Below are positions 15,586 through 25,338 of a stretch of DNA of 60,192 nucleotides, in pieces (the stretch's first letter is position 1; every line of letters starts with the position of its first letter). Origin of the DNA: Lachnospiraceae bacterium (lineage in GTDB: Bacteria > Bacillota > Clostridia > Lachnospirales > Lachnospiraceae). Both the position numbers and the translations under genes were made by a program. The stretch covers positions 1-60,192 of the forward strand of contig JAUNIX010000019.1 in NCBI GenBank assembly GCA_030523275.1, given 5' to 3'. The notes beneath the pieces are model-generated. The model searched no databases. It was not told where the DNA came from and saw only the letters and a program-made list of their open reading frames with translations.

Positions 15586-16254
15586 ATGAAAAAATATCAA
15601 GTAGTAGAACGTTTTTTAAGTATTAATGGCGAAGGAAAGAGAGCCGGGCAACTAGCTTTTTTTGTACGGTTTGCCGGGTGCAATTTAAATTGTAGTTATT
15701 GTGATACGACTTGGGCAAACGAGCCGGATGTTGCCTTTGAATGGATGAGCAAAGAAGAAATTTATGATGAGATTAAGCATTCTGGTGCAGATAATGTAAC
15801 ATTGACTGGCGGAGAGCCTTTGCTTCGCGATGGTATGAAAGAACTGCTTTCTTATCTGGCAGAAGATGAAAAATTGACGATTGAGATTGAGACGAATGGC
15901 AGTATTGATCTGACTCCATATGTGACGATCAATGACCGTATTGTGATGACGATGGACTATAAACTTCCGGATAGCGGTATGGAACAGGAGATGCACATTG
16001 CAAATTTTAAGCTTTTGCGGAAGGTGGATACTGTAAAATTTGTATCAGGCAGCAAAGCGGATCTTTTACGTGCGGTTGAGATTATGCAAACATATCAATT
16101 AATTGGGAAATGTGCCTGTTATATCAGCCCGGTATTTGGTAAAATAGAACCATCAGAAATTGTTGATTTTATGAAAGAAGAAAAATTAGTTGGAGTGAAT
16201 CTCCAGATACAGATGCACAAAGTAATCTGGGATCCGATGATGAAAGGAGTATAG
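15586..16254 (+). CDS. queE: 7-carboxy-7-deazaguanine synthase QueE (radical SAM)
   Basis: Radical SAM enzyme that converts CPH4 to 7-carboxy-7-deazaguanine. The N-terminus carries the substrate motif INGEGKRAGQ, then the [4Fe-4S] cluster motif CNLNCSYCDT, a CxxxCxxC arrangement (about residues 31-38), and NVTLTGGEPLL for SAM binding. 222 residues is the usual short QueE length. Its ATG directly follows the queD TAA stop, so translation is coupled. No unusual residues were noticed. Confidence 0.95.
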   Translation: MKKYQVVERFLSINGEGKRAGQLAFFVRFAGCNLNCSYCDTTWANEPDVAFEWMSKEEIYDEIKHSGADNVTLTGGEPLLRDGMKELLSYLAEDEKLTIEIETNGSIDLTPYVTINDRIVMTMDYKLPDSGMEQEMHIANFKLLRKVDTVKFVSGSKADLLRAVEIMQTYQLIGKCACYISPVFGKIEPSEIVDFMKEEKLVGVNLQIQMHKVIWDPMMKGV

Positions 16255-16257
16255 GGA

Positions 16258-16842
16258 ATGGCGATTGATAAAGAAGCGATCAAAGAGCATGTCAGAGGAA
16301 TTTTGATTGCACTTGGAGATGACCCGGATCGTGAAGGGTTAAAGGAGACGCCTGATCGTGTTGCAAGAATGTACGAAGAGGTGTTTGAAGGTATGAATTA
16401 TACCAATGACGAGATTGCAGAAATGTTTGGCAAGACCTTTTTTGAGGAGGCGACACAAAAAGAGAAAGATGATATTGTCATTGTCAAAGATATTGACATT
16501 TTTAGCTATTGTGAACATCATATGGCTTTGATGTATGATATGAAGGTGACAGTTGCCTATACACCAGTAGATAGGGTGATCGGACTTAGCAAGATTGCCC
16601 GCATTTCTGATATGGTTGCAAAACGTCTGCAATTACAGGAACGCATTGGCAGTGATATTGCGCAGATTATCAGTAAAGTTACGGGGTCTGATGATGTCGC
16701 GGTCATTATTGAAGGATGTCATAGTTGTATGACAGCACGTGGAATCAAACGTCCGGGGACAAAGACGGTAACGACAACCTTTAGAGGAAGATTTCAATCG
16801 GATCCGGTGTTACAGAATAAATTGTTAATGATGATAAAGTAA
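16258..16842 (+). CDS. folE: GTP cyclohydrolase I FolE
   Basis: Makes 7,8-dihydroneopterin triphosphate from GTP, the entry to folate and here to queuosine. The zinc site is formed by YCEHHMALM (Cys and His, about residues 83-91) and [16 protein letters not shown] (about 150-165). The C-terminal FRGRFQ is conserved. 194 residues is normal. Placed between queE and queC, 3 nt after queE, it supplies QueD with substrate, so the operon covers GTP to preQ0. Control by preQ1 would tie this FolE copy to deazapurine synthesis. Confidence 0.95.
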   Translation: MAIDKEAIKEHVRGILIALGDDPDREGLKETPDRVARMYEEVFEGMNYTNDEIAEMFGKTFFEEATQKEKDDIVIVKDIDIFSYCEHHMALMYDMKVTVAYTPVDRVIGLSKIARISDMVAKRLQLQERIGSDIAQIISKVTGSDDVAVIIEGCHSCMTARGIKRPGTKTVTTTFRGRFQSDPVLQNKLLMMIK

Positions 16843-16860
16843 TTATAGAGGTGATATATT

Positions 16861-17520
16861 ATGAAACCGACAAAAGCAGTTGTTGTATTTAGTGGTGGAC
16901 AGGACAGTACAACATGTCTGTTCTGGGCAAAAAAGAAATACGAAGAAGTGATCGCTGTCTCTTTTGATTATGGACAGAGACATGTAAAAGAATTAGAGTG
17001 TGCAAAGGCAATTTGTGAAAAACATAATATTGAACATCATATTATGGATATGAGTCTGTTAGGACAATTAGCACCAAATTCTTTGACTCGCAGTGATATG
17101 GAAGTGGATCATGATGCCCCGGAAGTTGGAACGCCAAATACTTTTGTGGATGGCAGAAATATGATTTTCCTGACATTTGCGGCTGTATTTGCGAAACAAA
17201 GAGATATCCATGTATTAGTGACAGGAGTATCCCAAAGTGATTTTAGTGGTTATCCAGATTGCAGAGACGTCTTTATCAAATCGTTATCTACGAGTTTATC
17301 ACTTGCAATGGATTATCACTTTGATATTATCACACCACTCATGTGGATTGATAAGAAGGAGACCTGGCAGATGGCAGATCGTTTAGGTGTTGCTGATATT
17401 ATTAAGAATGAAACTCTGACTTGTTACAATGGTATTATTGGTGACGGATGTGGTGATTGTCCATCTTGTAAATTGCGTCGAAGAGGATATGAATTATTCC
17501 TCAAAGAGAAAAATAAATAA
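16861..17520 (+). CDS. queC: 7-cyano-7-deazaguanine synthase QueC
   Basis: ATP-dependent enzyme converting 7-carboxy-7-deazaguanine to preQ0. The PP-loop motif [13 protein letters not shown] (about 8-20) binds [15 protein letters not shown] and [12 protein letters not shown] follow, and the C-terminal zinc motif [19 protein letters not shown] has four cysteines. 219 residues is normal. Last gene of the operon, with a GAGGTGATAT ribosome site and a terminator 35 nt downstream. No queF is present in the window. Confidence 0.96.
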   Translation: MKPTKAVVVFSGGQDSTTCLFWAKKKYEEVIAVSFDYGQRHVKELECAKAICEKHNIEHHIMDMSLLGQLAPNSLTRSDMEVDHDAPEVGTPNTFVDGRNMIFLTFAAVFAKQRDIHVLVTGVSQSDFSGYPDCRDVFIKSLSTSLSLAMDYHFDIITPLMWIDKKETWQMADRLGVADIIKNETLTCYNGIIGDGCGDCPSCKLRRRGYELFLKEKNK

Positions 17521-17555
17521 GAAAAACTTAGGATATAAAGTGCATAAATTGTGTG

Positions 17556-17592
17556 AAAAAAGAGGTATTATTCGCCTCTTTTTTCTTTTTAC
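17556..17592. terminator. Terminator of the que operon
   Basis: A 10-bp stem AAAAAAGAGG / CCTCTTTTTT with a 9-nt loop, followed by CTTTTT, starting about 35 nt after queC. Confidence 0.85.
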
Positions 17593-17598
17593 ACTTCG

Positions 17599-17651
17599 AA
17601 TTATCAGATAATTTTATTAATAAAATTAAGTATTCAAATTATCAGATAATT
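17599..17651. promoter_or_regulatory. Twin palindromic operators upstream of gltB
   Basis: The 15-nt palindrome AATTATCAGATAATT occurs twice, at 17599-17613 and 17637-17651, 38 nt apart centre to centre and just upstream of the gltB promoter. The position, upstream of the -35 box, fits an activator or a looping regulator of nitrogen assimilation. The protein is unknown. Confidence 0.65.
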
Positions 17652-17666
17652 TAAGAAAAAAAGTTG

Positions 17667-17695
17667 TTTACAAATGAGAAAAAAAGTAGTATGAT
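17667..17695 (+). promoter_or_regulatory. gltBD promoter
   Basis: TTTACA (17667-17672), 17 nt, TATGAT (17690-17695). It leaves a leader of about 150 nt (17702-17852), in which I see no clear riboswitch or terminator; a 15-codon ATG frame at 17713 lacks a good ribosome site. Confidence 0.7.
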
Positions 17696-17852
17696 AGCAT
17701 TCGAAGTGAAAAATGAAGGAAGAGAGAATTAAAATTGCAAAATGCAACAAAAATAAATGAGTCGACGCAGAGATATGAAGGAAAAAGATTTTATTTGAAT
17801 TAGTACAGCGTGTGACATCGGTTGCATTTATAAAAGGAAAGGAGCGAATGAT

Positions 17853-20800
17853 ATGAATCAGAATAATCAGCCAGTCGGTTTATATGATCCAAGTTTCGAA
17901 CATGATAACTGTGGTATTGGTGCATGCGTCGATATCAAAGGTAGAAAAAGCCATGCGACTGTTCAAAATGCTCTTAAAATTGTAGAAACATTGGAACATA
18001 GAGCTGGTAAAGATGCAGCAGGAGAGACCGGAGATGGAGTCGGTATTATGTTGCAGATTTCTCATAACTTTTTTAAGAAAGCATGTAAACCATTAGGAAT
18101 CGAAATCGGTGGAGAAAGAGAATATGGAATTGGTATGTTCTTCTTTCCAGATGATGAGATGAAAACAGCTCAGGCTATGAAAATGCTTGAGATTATTGTA
18201 CAAAAAGAAGGTATGGAATTCTTAGGATGGAGAGATGTACCAACAGATCCGGATGTATTAGGTAAGAAAGCATTAGAATGTATGCCTAACATTAAACAGG
18301 CATTCATCAAGAAACCAGAAGATGTTGAGTGTGGACTTCCATTTGATCGTAAATTATATATTGTAAGAAAAGTATTTGAACAGAGTAATGAAGAAGTTTA
18401 TGTTGTTTCTTTATCTAGTAGAACAATCGTATATAAAGGTATGTTCTTAGTTGGTCAGCTTCGTTTGTTCTTCAAGGATTTACACAATGAGGATTATGAA
18501 TCTGCAATCGCGTTGGTTCATTCTCGATTCAGTACAAATACAACTCCAAGCTGGGAGAAAGCGCATCCATATCGTTTTATCGTACACAATGGTGAGATTA
18601 ATACCATTCGTGGTAATGCTGATAAGATGCATGCACGTGAAGAAATTATGGAATCTGACGAGTTGAAAAATCAAATGCAGAAACTGACTCCGGTTGTAAA
18701 TCCAAACGGTTCGGACTCTGCAAGATTAGATAACACATTGGAATTTATGGTTATGAGTGGTATGGAACTTCCATTGGCTGTTATGATCACAATTCCGGAA
18801 CCTTGGGAAAACAATGATACAATGTCATCTGAAAAGAGAGATTTCTATCAATATTATGCAACAATGATGGAACCATGGGATGGTCCGGCGTCTATTCTTT
18901 TCACAGATGGTGATATCATGGGTGCTGTCCTTGACCGTAATGGTCTTCGCCCTTCCCGTTACTATGTAACAAAAGATGATCAGTTGATTTTATCTTCCGA
19001 AATCGGTGTACTTGACATTGATCCAACTAACATTAAGATCAAAGACCGTCTTCGTCCAGGACGTATGCTTTTGGTGGATACAGTAAAAGGTAAGATGATT
19101 GATGATGAGACATTAAAGGAAGAATATGCAAGTCGTCAGCCTTATGGTGAATGGTTAGATTCTCAGATCGTAGAACTTAGTGATCTGAAAATTCCAAATA
19201 AAAAAGTAGAAACATATACACATGAACATAGACAGAAATTATTAAAAGCATTTGGTTATTCTTATGAAGATGTAAAAACTTCTGTATTGCCAATGGCAGA
19301 AACTGGAAGCGAATCCATTGCAGCAATGGGTGTCGACACACCGTTAGCTGTATTTTCTAAGATGCGCCAGCCATTGTTTAACTATTTTAAACAGTTATTT
19401 GCACAGGTAACAAACCCACCAATTGATGCAATCCGAGAAGAAGTGGTAACTTCTACAACTGTTTATATTGGAAAAGGTGGTAATGTTTTAGAAGAAGTTC
19501 CGGATAACTGCAATGTATTAAAGGTAAGAAATCCGATTTTAACCAATACAGATATGTTAAAGATCAAAAACATGAAACATCATGGATTTAAGGTTGCAGA
19601 GATTCCGATTACCTTCTATAAGAATACATCTATGGAAAAAGCAATCGATCATTTGTTTATCGAGGCAGATCGTGCTTACCGTGATGGAGCAAATATTATT
19701 GTACTAACAGACCGTGAGGTAGATGAATACCATGTAGCAATTCCTTGTTTGCTTGCGGTATCTGCATTACATCAATATTTGATTCGTACAAAGAAATCAA
19801 CTTCTATGGCAATCATTCTTGAATCTGGTCAGCCAAGAGAAGTACATCATTTTGCAACTTTGCTTGGTTATGGTGCAGTTGCAATCAACCCATATCTTGC
19901 ACAGCTTACGATTCAGGATTTGATCGATGAAGGATTATTAGAAAAAGATTACTATGCTGCTGTTGAGGATTATAACCATGCCATTATTCATGGTATTGTT
20001 AAGATTGCTTCTAAAATGGGTATTTCAACGATCCAATCTTATCAGGGATCACAGATTTTTGAGGCAATCGGTATCAGCAAAGAAGTAATCGATAAATATT
20101 TTACGAATACGGTCAGCCGAATTGGTGGTATTACACTGAATGATATTTATGATGATGTATCAGCAAGACACACAGCAGCTTTTGATCCACTGGGATTAGA
20201 AAATGATGCATCTTTAGATAGTACTGGTGCTCATAAGGCAAGGAGCGGAAAAGAACAGCATTTATATAATCCAAAAACAATCCATACACTCCAGATGGCT
20301 ACCCGTACTGGTGACTATAACTTGTTTAAACAATATACCGATATGGTCGATAAAGAACTAGAACCTGGAAATATCCGAGGTATGATGCAGTTTAAATATC
20401 CAAAGAAAGGCATCCCTCTTTCTCAGGTCGAGAGTGTTGAATCTATCGTGAAACGATTTAAGACAGGTGCAATGTCTTACGGATCTATTTCCGGAGAAGC
20501 ACATGAAGCATTAGCGATCGCCATGAACCGTTTAGGTGGTAAATCTAATAGTGGTGAAGGTGGAGAGAGACCAGAACGATTAGTACCTGGTCCTGATGGA
20601 ATTAATCGTTGTTCTGCGATCAAGCAGGTAGCGTCAGGACGTTTTGGTGTAACAAGTGAATATTTAGTAAGTGCACAGGAAATTCAGATTAAGATGGCAC
20701 AGGGAGCGAAACCGGGAGAAGGTGGACACCTTCCAGGTGGTAAAGTTTATCCTTGGATTGCGAAAACTAGACATTCAACACCTGGTGTAAGTCTGATTTC

Positions 20801-22382
20801 TCCACCACCACACCATGATATTTATTCAATCGAAGATTTAGCACAGTTGATCTATGATTGTAAAAATGCAAATACAGATGCTAGAATTTCTGTAAAATTG
20901 GTATCAGAAGCTGGTGTCGGTACGGTTGCAGCCGGGGTAGCAAAAGCAGGTGCACAAGTAATCCTAATTTCTGGTTATGATGGTGGTACAGGAGCCGCTC
21001 CACGAAGCTCGATCCACAATGCAGGACTTCCTTGGGAGTTAGGTTTGGCAGAAACTCACCAGACATTGATCAGAAATGACTTACGTAATAAAGTCATTAT
21101 TGAAACAGACGGTAAATTAATGAGTGGTCGTGACGTTGCAATTGCAGCAATGCTCGGTGCGGAAGAATTTGGTTTTGCAACTGCTCCACTGGTAACACTT
21201 GGATGTGTCATGATGAGAGTTTGTAACTTGGATACTTGTCCGGTTGGTGTGGCAACACAAAATCCAGAACTTCGTAAACGTTTCATGGGTAAACCAGAAT
21301 ATGTAGAAAACTTCATGAAGTTTATCGCTCAGGAATTAAGAGAATATATGGCAAAACTCGGTGTGAAGACAGTCGATGACTTAGTAGGTCGTACTGACTT
21401 CTTAGAACCAAATGAAGTTGCCGCAGAGAAAAATATTGATTTAACCAATATTTTAACGAATCCATTTAATAAAAAAGAAAAGATTCAATACAATAAAAAG
21501 AATCCTTATGATTTTGAACTGGAAAAGACAAAAGATCAGACTGTTCTTTTGAAACAGTTCAAACAGGCATTGGAAAATGGACAAAAGAGAAGCATCGAAA
21601 TTGATGTCACAAACATCGATCGTTCTTTCGGTACGATTTTCGGTGCAGAAATTACAAAGAGATATAAAAATACATTAGAAGATGATACCTTTACAGTAAA
21701 ATGTAATGGTGCCGGTGGACAGAGTTTTGGTGCATTTATTCCAAAAGGTTTGACATTAGAATTGGTCGGAGACAGTAATGACTACTTTGGAAAAGGGCTT
21801 TCCGGTGGTAAATTAATTGTTTATCCACCAAAAGGATCTTCCTTTAAGGCAGATGAAAATATTATCATTGGTAACGTAGCATTTTATGGTGCGACAAGCG
21901 GAAAAGCTTATATCAATGGTGTAGCTGGGGAACGTTTCTGTGTACGTAACTCTGGGGCAACAGCCGTTGTAGAAGGTGTCGGCGATCATGGTTGTGAATA
22001 TATGACTGGTGGTCGTGCCGTTATCCTTGGGGAAACTGGTAAGAACTTTGCCGCAGGTATGAGTGGTGGTATCGCTTATGTATTAGATGAAAACAATAAG
22101 CTTTATAAACGTGTAAACAAAGCATTGGTTGGCATTGAACCATTATCCGATAAATATGATGTCTTAGAATTAACTGGTATGATTAAAGATCATGTGGCAT
22201 ATACAAACTCTGAAAAAGGTAAGATGATTCTTGATAATATCGAAGAATATCTTCCAAAATTCAAAAAAGTTATTCCACATGATTATAAGCGTATGTTAAA
22301 TGCAATCGTACAGATGGAAGAACGTGGACTTAGCAGTGAACATGCACAGATTGAAGCGTTCTATCTGAATAAGAATAAATAA
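17853..22382 (+). CDS. gltB: Glutamate synthase (NADPH) large subunit
   Basis: Large subunit of GOGAT, 1509 residues, the normal length. The N-terminal class II amidotransferase has the nucleophile Cys in HDNCGIGACVD (about residue 20), preceded by a short stretch that is usually removed. The central and FMN-binding domains include GEGGERPERL, KPGEGGHLPGGKV and GYDGGTGAAPRSS. The cluster-binding cysteines occur in CVMMRVCNLDTCPVG (about 1121-1135), and the C-terminal glycine-rich beta-helix domain has repeats such as GAGGQSFGAF and GKNFAAGMSGG. It transfers the amide N of glutamine to 2-oxoglutarate. Next gene is the small subunit, 15 nt downstream. Two palindromes precede its promoter. Confidence 0.97.
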   Translation: MNQNNQPVGLYDPSFEHDNCGIGACVDIKGRKSHATVQNALKIVETLEHRAGKDAAGETGDGVGIMLQISHNFFKKACKPLGIEIGGEREYGIGMFFFPDDEMKTAQAMKMLEIIVQKEGMEFLGWRDVPTDPDVLGKKALECMPNIKQAFIKKPEDVECGLPFDRKLYIVRKVFEQSNEEVYVVSLSSRTIVYKGMFLVGQLRLFFKDLHNEDYESAIALVHSRFSTNTTPSWEKAHPYRFIVHNGEINTIRGNADKMHAREEIMESDELKNQMQKLTPVVNPNGSDSARLDNTLEFMVMSGMELPLAVMITIPEPWENNDTMSSEKRDFYQYYATMMEPWDGPASILFTDGDIMGAVLDRNGLRPSRYYVTKDDQLILSSEIGVLDIDPTNIKIKDRLRPGRMLLVDTVKGKMIDDETLKEEYASRQPYGEWLDSQIVELSDLKIPNKKVETYTHEHRQKLLKAFGYSYEDVKTSVLPMAETGSESIAAMGVDTPLAVFSKMRQPLFNYFKQLFAQVTNPPIDAIREEVVTSTTVYIGKGGNVLEEVPDNCNVLKVRNPILTNTDMLKIKNMKHHGFKVAEIPITFYKNTSMEKAIDHLFIEADRAYRDGANIIVLTDREVDEYHVAIPCLLAVSALHQYLIRTKKSTSMAIILESGQPREVHHFATLLGYGAVAINPYLAQLTIQDLIDEGLLEKDYYAAVEDYNHAIIHGIVKIASKMGISTIQSYQGSQIFEAIGISKEVIDKYFTNTVSRIGGITLNDIYDDVSARHTAAFDPLGLENDASLDSTGAHKARSGKEQHLYNPKTIHTLQMATRTGDYNLFKQYTDMVDKELEPGNIRGMMQFKYPKKGIPLSQVESVESIVKRFKTGAMSYGSISGEAHEALAIAMNRLGGKSNSGEGGERPERLVPGPDGINRCSAIKQVASGRFGVTSEYLVSAQEIQIKMAQGAKPGEGGHLPGGKVYPWIAKTRHSTPGVSLISPPPHHDIYSIEDLAQLIYDCKNANTDARISVKLVSEAGVGTVAAGVAKAGAQVILISGYDGGTGAAPRSSIHNAGLPWELGLAETHQTLIRNDLRNKVIIETDGKLMSGRDVAIAAMLGAEEFGFATAPLVTLGCVMMRVCNLDTCPVGVATQNPELRKRFMGKPEYVENFMKFIAQELREYMAKLGVKTVDDLVGRTDFLEPNEVAAEKNIDLTNILTNPFNKKEKIQYNKKNPYDFELEKTKDQTVLLKQFKQALENGQKRSIEIDVTNIDRSFGTIFGAEITKRYKNTLEDDTFTVKCNGAGGQSFGAFIPKGLTLELVGDSNDYFGKGLSGGKLIVYPPKGSSFKADENIIIGNVAFYGATSGKAYINGVAGERFCVRNSGATAVVEGVGDHGCEYMTGGRAVILGETGKNFAAGMSGGIAYVLDENNKLYKRVNKALVGIEPLSDKYDVLELTGMIKDHVAYTNSEKGKMILDNIEEYLPKFKKVIPHDYKRMLNAIVQMEERGLSSEHAQIEAFYLNKNK

Positions 22383-22397
22383 GAGGAGGAAATTATC

Positions 22398-23882
22398 ATG
22401 GGAAAACCAACTGGATTTTTAGATTATGAACAGAAATTAGCAGCAGCAATCGAACCAAAAGAACGTATTAAAAATTTCAATGAATTCCATACTCCTCTCA
22501 GTGAAGCAGAACAGAGAAAACAAGGTGCAAGATGTATGGAATGTGGTGTTCCATTTTGTCAGGCCGGCATGATGCTTGCCGGTATGGCATCTGGATGCCC
22601 ATTAAATAACTTAGTTCCAGAATGGAATGATTTAGTATACCGCGGTAACTGGGAACAGGCATATTATCGTTTAAAAAAGACAAATCCATTTCCTGAATTT
22701 ACAGGAAGAGTTTGTCCGGGACTTTGTATGGAAGCCTGTACCTGTGGGTTAAATGGAGACCCGGTTGCGTCAAAAGAAAATGAATTGGCAATCATTGAGC
22801 GTGCGTATAAGACAGGGCTTGCAAAAGCAAATCCTCCAAAAAATCGTACAGGAAAGAAAGTTGCAGTCATCGGTTCAGGTCCAGCCGGACTTTCCGCAGC
22901 CAATTCTTTAAATAAACGTGGTCATAGCGTGACCGTTTATGAGAGAAGTGACCGTGTTGGTGGTCTTATGATGTATGGTATTCCAAACATGAAGTTGGAA
23001 AAACAATACATCGACCGTAAAGTAAATATTATGAAAGAAGAAGGCATTGAATTTAAAACGAATGTCAATGTTGGTGTTGACATCAAAGCGAACCAGTTGA
23101 CAAAAGAATATGATGCTGTGGTTCTTTGCTGTGGAGCATCAAATCCACGAGATATCAAAGTGCCAGGAAGAGAAGCAAAAGGAATTTATTTTGCCGTTGA
23201 CTTCCTGACAAGAAATACAAAGAGTCTGTTAGATTCTGACTTAAAAGATGGCAAAAATATTTCTGCCAAAGGGAAAAATGTGATTATCATTGGTGGTGGA
23301 GATACTGGAAATGACTGTGTCGGAACATCAATCCGTCACGGTGCAAAGAGTGTATTACAGCTAGAAATGATGCCAAAACCACCGGTAGAAAGAGCAGAAA
23401 ATAATCCATGGCCACAGTGGCCAAAAGTCTTAAAGACAGACTATGGTCAGGAAGAGGCAATCGCGGTCTTTGGTAAAGATCCTCGTGTTTATCAGACAAC
23501 GGTCAAAGAATTTAAGAAAAATGACAAAGGGGAACTTTGTAAAGCTGTTTTAGTAAAACTGGAAAGCAAGAAGGATGAAAAGACAGGTCGTATGATGATG
23601 GTCAATATTCCAGGCAGCGAATATGAAGTGGATGTCGATTTAGTTTTGATCGCAGCTGGATTCCTTGGCAGTCAGGAATATGTAACCAAAGATTTTAAAG
23701 TTGCTTTAAATCCTCGTACAAATGTAAAAACAGAGGAAGGTAAGCATAAAACAAATGTTGACAAAGTTTTTGTTGCCGGTGATATGCACAGAGGACAGTC
23801 TTTGATTGTCTGGGCTATCCGTGAAGGTCGCGATGCAGCAAAAGAAGTCGATCTTGAATTGATGGGATATACCAATCTGTAA
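22398..23882 (+). CDS. gltD: Glutamate synthase small subunit
   Basis: Small subunit of GOGAT, 494 residues, which passes electrons from NAD(P)H to the large subunit. N-terminal cysteine sets CMECGVPFCQ and CPGLCMEACTCG hold [4Fe-4S] clusters. FAD-binding VAVIGSGPAGLSAANSL is at about 155-171 and the NAD(P)H-binding motif NVIIIGGGDTGNDCVGTS at about 294-311. The C-terminal FVAGDMHRGQSLIVWAIREG closes the FAD site. Strong AGGAGG ribosome site, translated with gltB, terminator after the gene. Confidence 0.96.
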   Translation: MGKPTGFLDYEQKLAAAIEPKERIKNFNEFHTPLSEAEQRKQGARCMECGVPFCQAGMMLAGMASGCPLNNLVPEWNDLVYRGNWEQAYYRLKKTNPFPEFTGRVCPGLCMEACTCGLNGDPVASKENELAIIERAYKTGLAKANPPKNRTGKKVAVIGSGPAGLSAANSLNKRGHSVTVYERSDRVGGLMMYGIPNMKLEKQYIDRKVNIMKEEGIEFKTNVNVGVDIKANQLTKEYDAVVLCCGASNPRDIKVPGREAKGIYFAVDFLTRNTKSLLDSDLKDGKNISAKGKNVIIIGGGDTGNDCVGTSIRHGAKSVLQLEMMPKPPVERAENNPWPQWPKVLKTDYGQEEAIAVFGKDPRVYQTTVKEFKKNDKGELCKAVLVKLESKKDEKTGRMMMVNIPGSEYEVDVDLVLIAAGFLGSQEYVTKDFKVALNPRTNVKTEEGKHKTNVDKVFVAGDMHRGQSLIVWAIREGRDAAKEVDLELMGYTNL

Positions 23883-23916
23883 ATCATTTATTTTATCATT
23901 TAAGATGAGTATAGAG

Positions 23917-23958
23917 ACACTTCGGTAAGAGGAAAATCTCCTGCCGAAGTGTTTTTTA
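23917..23958 (+). terminator. Terminator of gltBD
   Basis: Stem ACACTTCGG (23917-23925) with CCGAAGTGT (23944-23952), an inner GAG/CTC pairing, and a T run. Confidence 0.88.
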
Positions 23959-24048
23959 TTCAGAACAAAATATCCTTTAAAAATATGATAAAATAATAAC
24001 AAAGATAGTAATGTTTAGGTGAATAAACAAAAATATAGGAGAAGAAAA

Positions 24049-25170
24049 ATGGCGCATTTAAAATTTAGTATTGAAACATTAGAAACTTTTTGTCATGATG
24101 CATTCCAGAAATTTGGATTTACAAAAGAAGAAAGCGAAATTATCACTGATGTTTTGTTAATGTCTGATAAATTTGGTATCGAATCTCATGGAATGCAGAG
24201 AATCAGCCGTTATCACAAAGGAATCGAAAAGGGCTTAATTAAAATTGATGCTGTTCCAGAAGTGGTATTTGAAACTCCAGTGTCTGCTGTCATTGATGGA
24301 CATGATGGTATGGGTCAATTGATTGGTCATAAAGCGATGGAAATGGCGATTGAAAAGGCAAAAACAACAGGTATGGCAATTGTCAGTGTCAGAAATTCCA
24401 ATCATTATGGAATTGCCGGTTACTATGCAAAGATGGCATGTGATCAAGGATTGATTGGTATGTCATTTACAAACTCCGAAGCAATCATGGTACCAACTTT
24501 TGCCCGAAAAGCAATGCTTGGAAGTAATCCAATTGCAATTGCAATGCCAGCAGAACCGTATCCATTTTTCTGCGATTCATCAACAACGGTTGTTACCCGT
24601 GGAAAATTAGAGATGTATCGTAAGGCTGAAAAACCACTTCCAGATGGTTGGGCATTAAATAAAGATGGTAATCCATCCAATGATGCAGAAGATGTCTTAA
24701 AAAATATCTTGGCCAAAGCAGGTGGCGGAATTATGCCATTGGGTGGCAATGAAGAAATGACAGGAAGTCATAAAGGTTATGGATATGGTATGATCTGTGA
24801 AATTTTCTGTTCTATTTTATCTATGGGTCTGACATCAAATCATACGCATATTGATGGAAAAGGCGGTACTTGTCATGGATTTATCGCGATTGATCCAGCT
24901 GTATTTGGTGATCCGGAAGCAATCAAAGAACATTTCTCAACCTTCTTGCAGGAATTGAGAGAGGCACCAAAGGCAGAAGGGCAGGAACGTATTTATACAC
25001 ATGGAGAAAAAGAAGTATTAGCAATTGAGCGTACGAAGAAAGAAGGCATTGCCGTTGATGTAAAAACGGTTCTTGAAATGAAAGAAATGAGCGAATACTT
25101 AGGCATTGATTTTGAAAAATATTTTGGTGTGCTTGATTTAGAAAATGAAGACTATCATACTCTTTATTAG
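24049..25170 (+). CDS. Malate/L-lactate/ureidoglycolate dehydrogenase family protein (Ldh2/MDH2)
   Basis: NAD(P)-dependent 2-hydroxyacid dehydrogenase of the LDH2/MDH2 family, 373 residues, unrelated to classic LDH. Family features are FGIESHGMQRISRY with the catalytic His (about residue 47-50), SNHYGIAGYYA (about 115-126), the nucleotide-binding MLGSNPIAIAMP and the C-terminal GSHKGYGYGMICEIFC. Start is ATG 24049 with AGGAG at 24037-24041; an upstream GTG at 24019 has no ribosome site. Substrate (malate, lactate or another 2-oxoacid) cannot be told. It stands alone between two terminators. Confidence 0.9.
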   Translation: MAHLKFSIETLETFCHDAFQKFGFTKEESEIITDVLLMSDKFGIESHGMQRISRYHKGIEKGLIKIDAVPEVVFETPVSAVIDGHDGMGQLIGHKAMEMAIEKAKTTGMAIVSVRNSNHYGIAGYYAKMACDQGLIGMSFTNSEAIMVPTFARKAMLGSNPIAIAMPAEPYPFFCDSSTTVVTRGKLEMYRKAEKPLPDGWALNKDGNPSNDAEDVLKNILAKAGGGIMPLGGNEEMTGSHKGYGYGMICEIFCSILSMGLTSNHTHIDGKGGTCHGFIAIDPAVFGDPEAIKEHFSTFLQELREAPKAEGQERIYTHGEKEVLAIERTKKEGIAVDVKTVLEMKEMSEYLGIDFEKYFGVLDLENEDYHTLY

Positions 25171-25195
25171 AAAGTAGTAAGATAAAATACATAAA

Positions 25196-25238
25196 AATTG
25201 CTGGTATAATGAACTAATCAGATACCAGCAATTTTTTA
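25196..25238 (+). terminator. Terminator of the Ldh2/MDH2-family gene
   Basis: A perfect 12-bp stem AATTGCTGGTAT (25196-25207) / ATACCAGCAATT (25222-25233) followed by TTTT. Confidence 0.88.
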
Positions 25239-25252
25239 TTTACGCGAAGGCA

Positions 25253-25289
25253 CAAGGCAAGCGGAAATGCTTGCATTTCCATTTGCCAC
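25253..25289. repeat. Palindromic hairpin between convergent genes
   Basis: GGCAA-GC-GGAAATG pairs with CATTTCC-AT-TTGCC around a CTTG loop, flanked by ACGCGAA-type words on both sides (ACGCGAA near 25244 and again near 25295). It could be the minus-strand terminator of the ydj-like operon, though the T run is poor, or a short GC-richer intergenic repeat. Confidence 0.45.
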
Positions 25290-25338
25290 CGCACGCGAAC
25301 CGATGAAACTCGCAGAGCGTGCTTTATTCGGTTTTACA

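Noticed and set aside
17713..17760. 15-codon frame in the gltB leader as a leader peptide
   Set aside because: No ribosome site, no run of regulatory codons and no terminator or antiterminator pairing were found.
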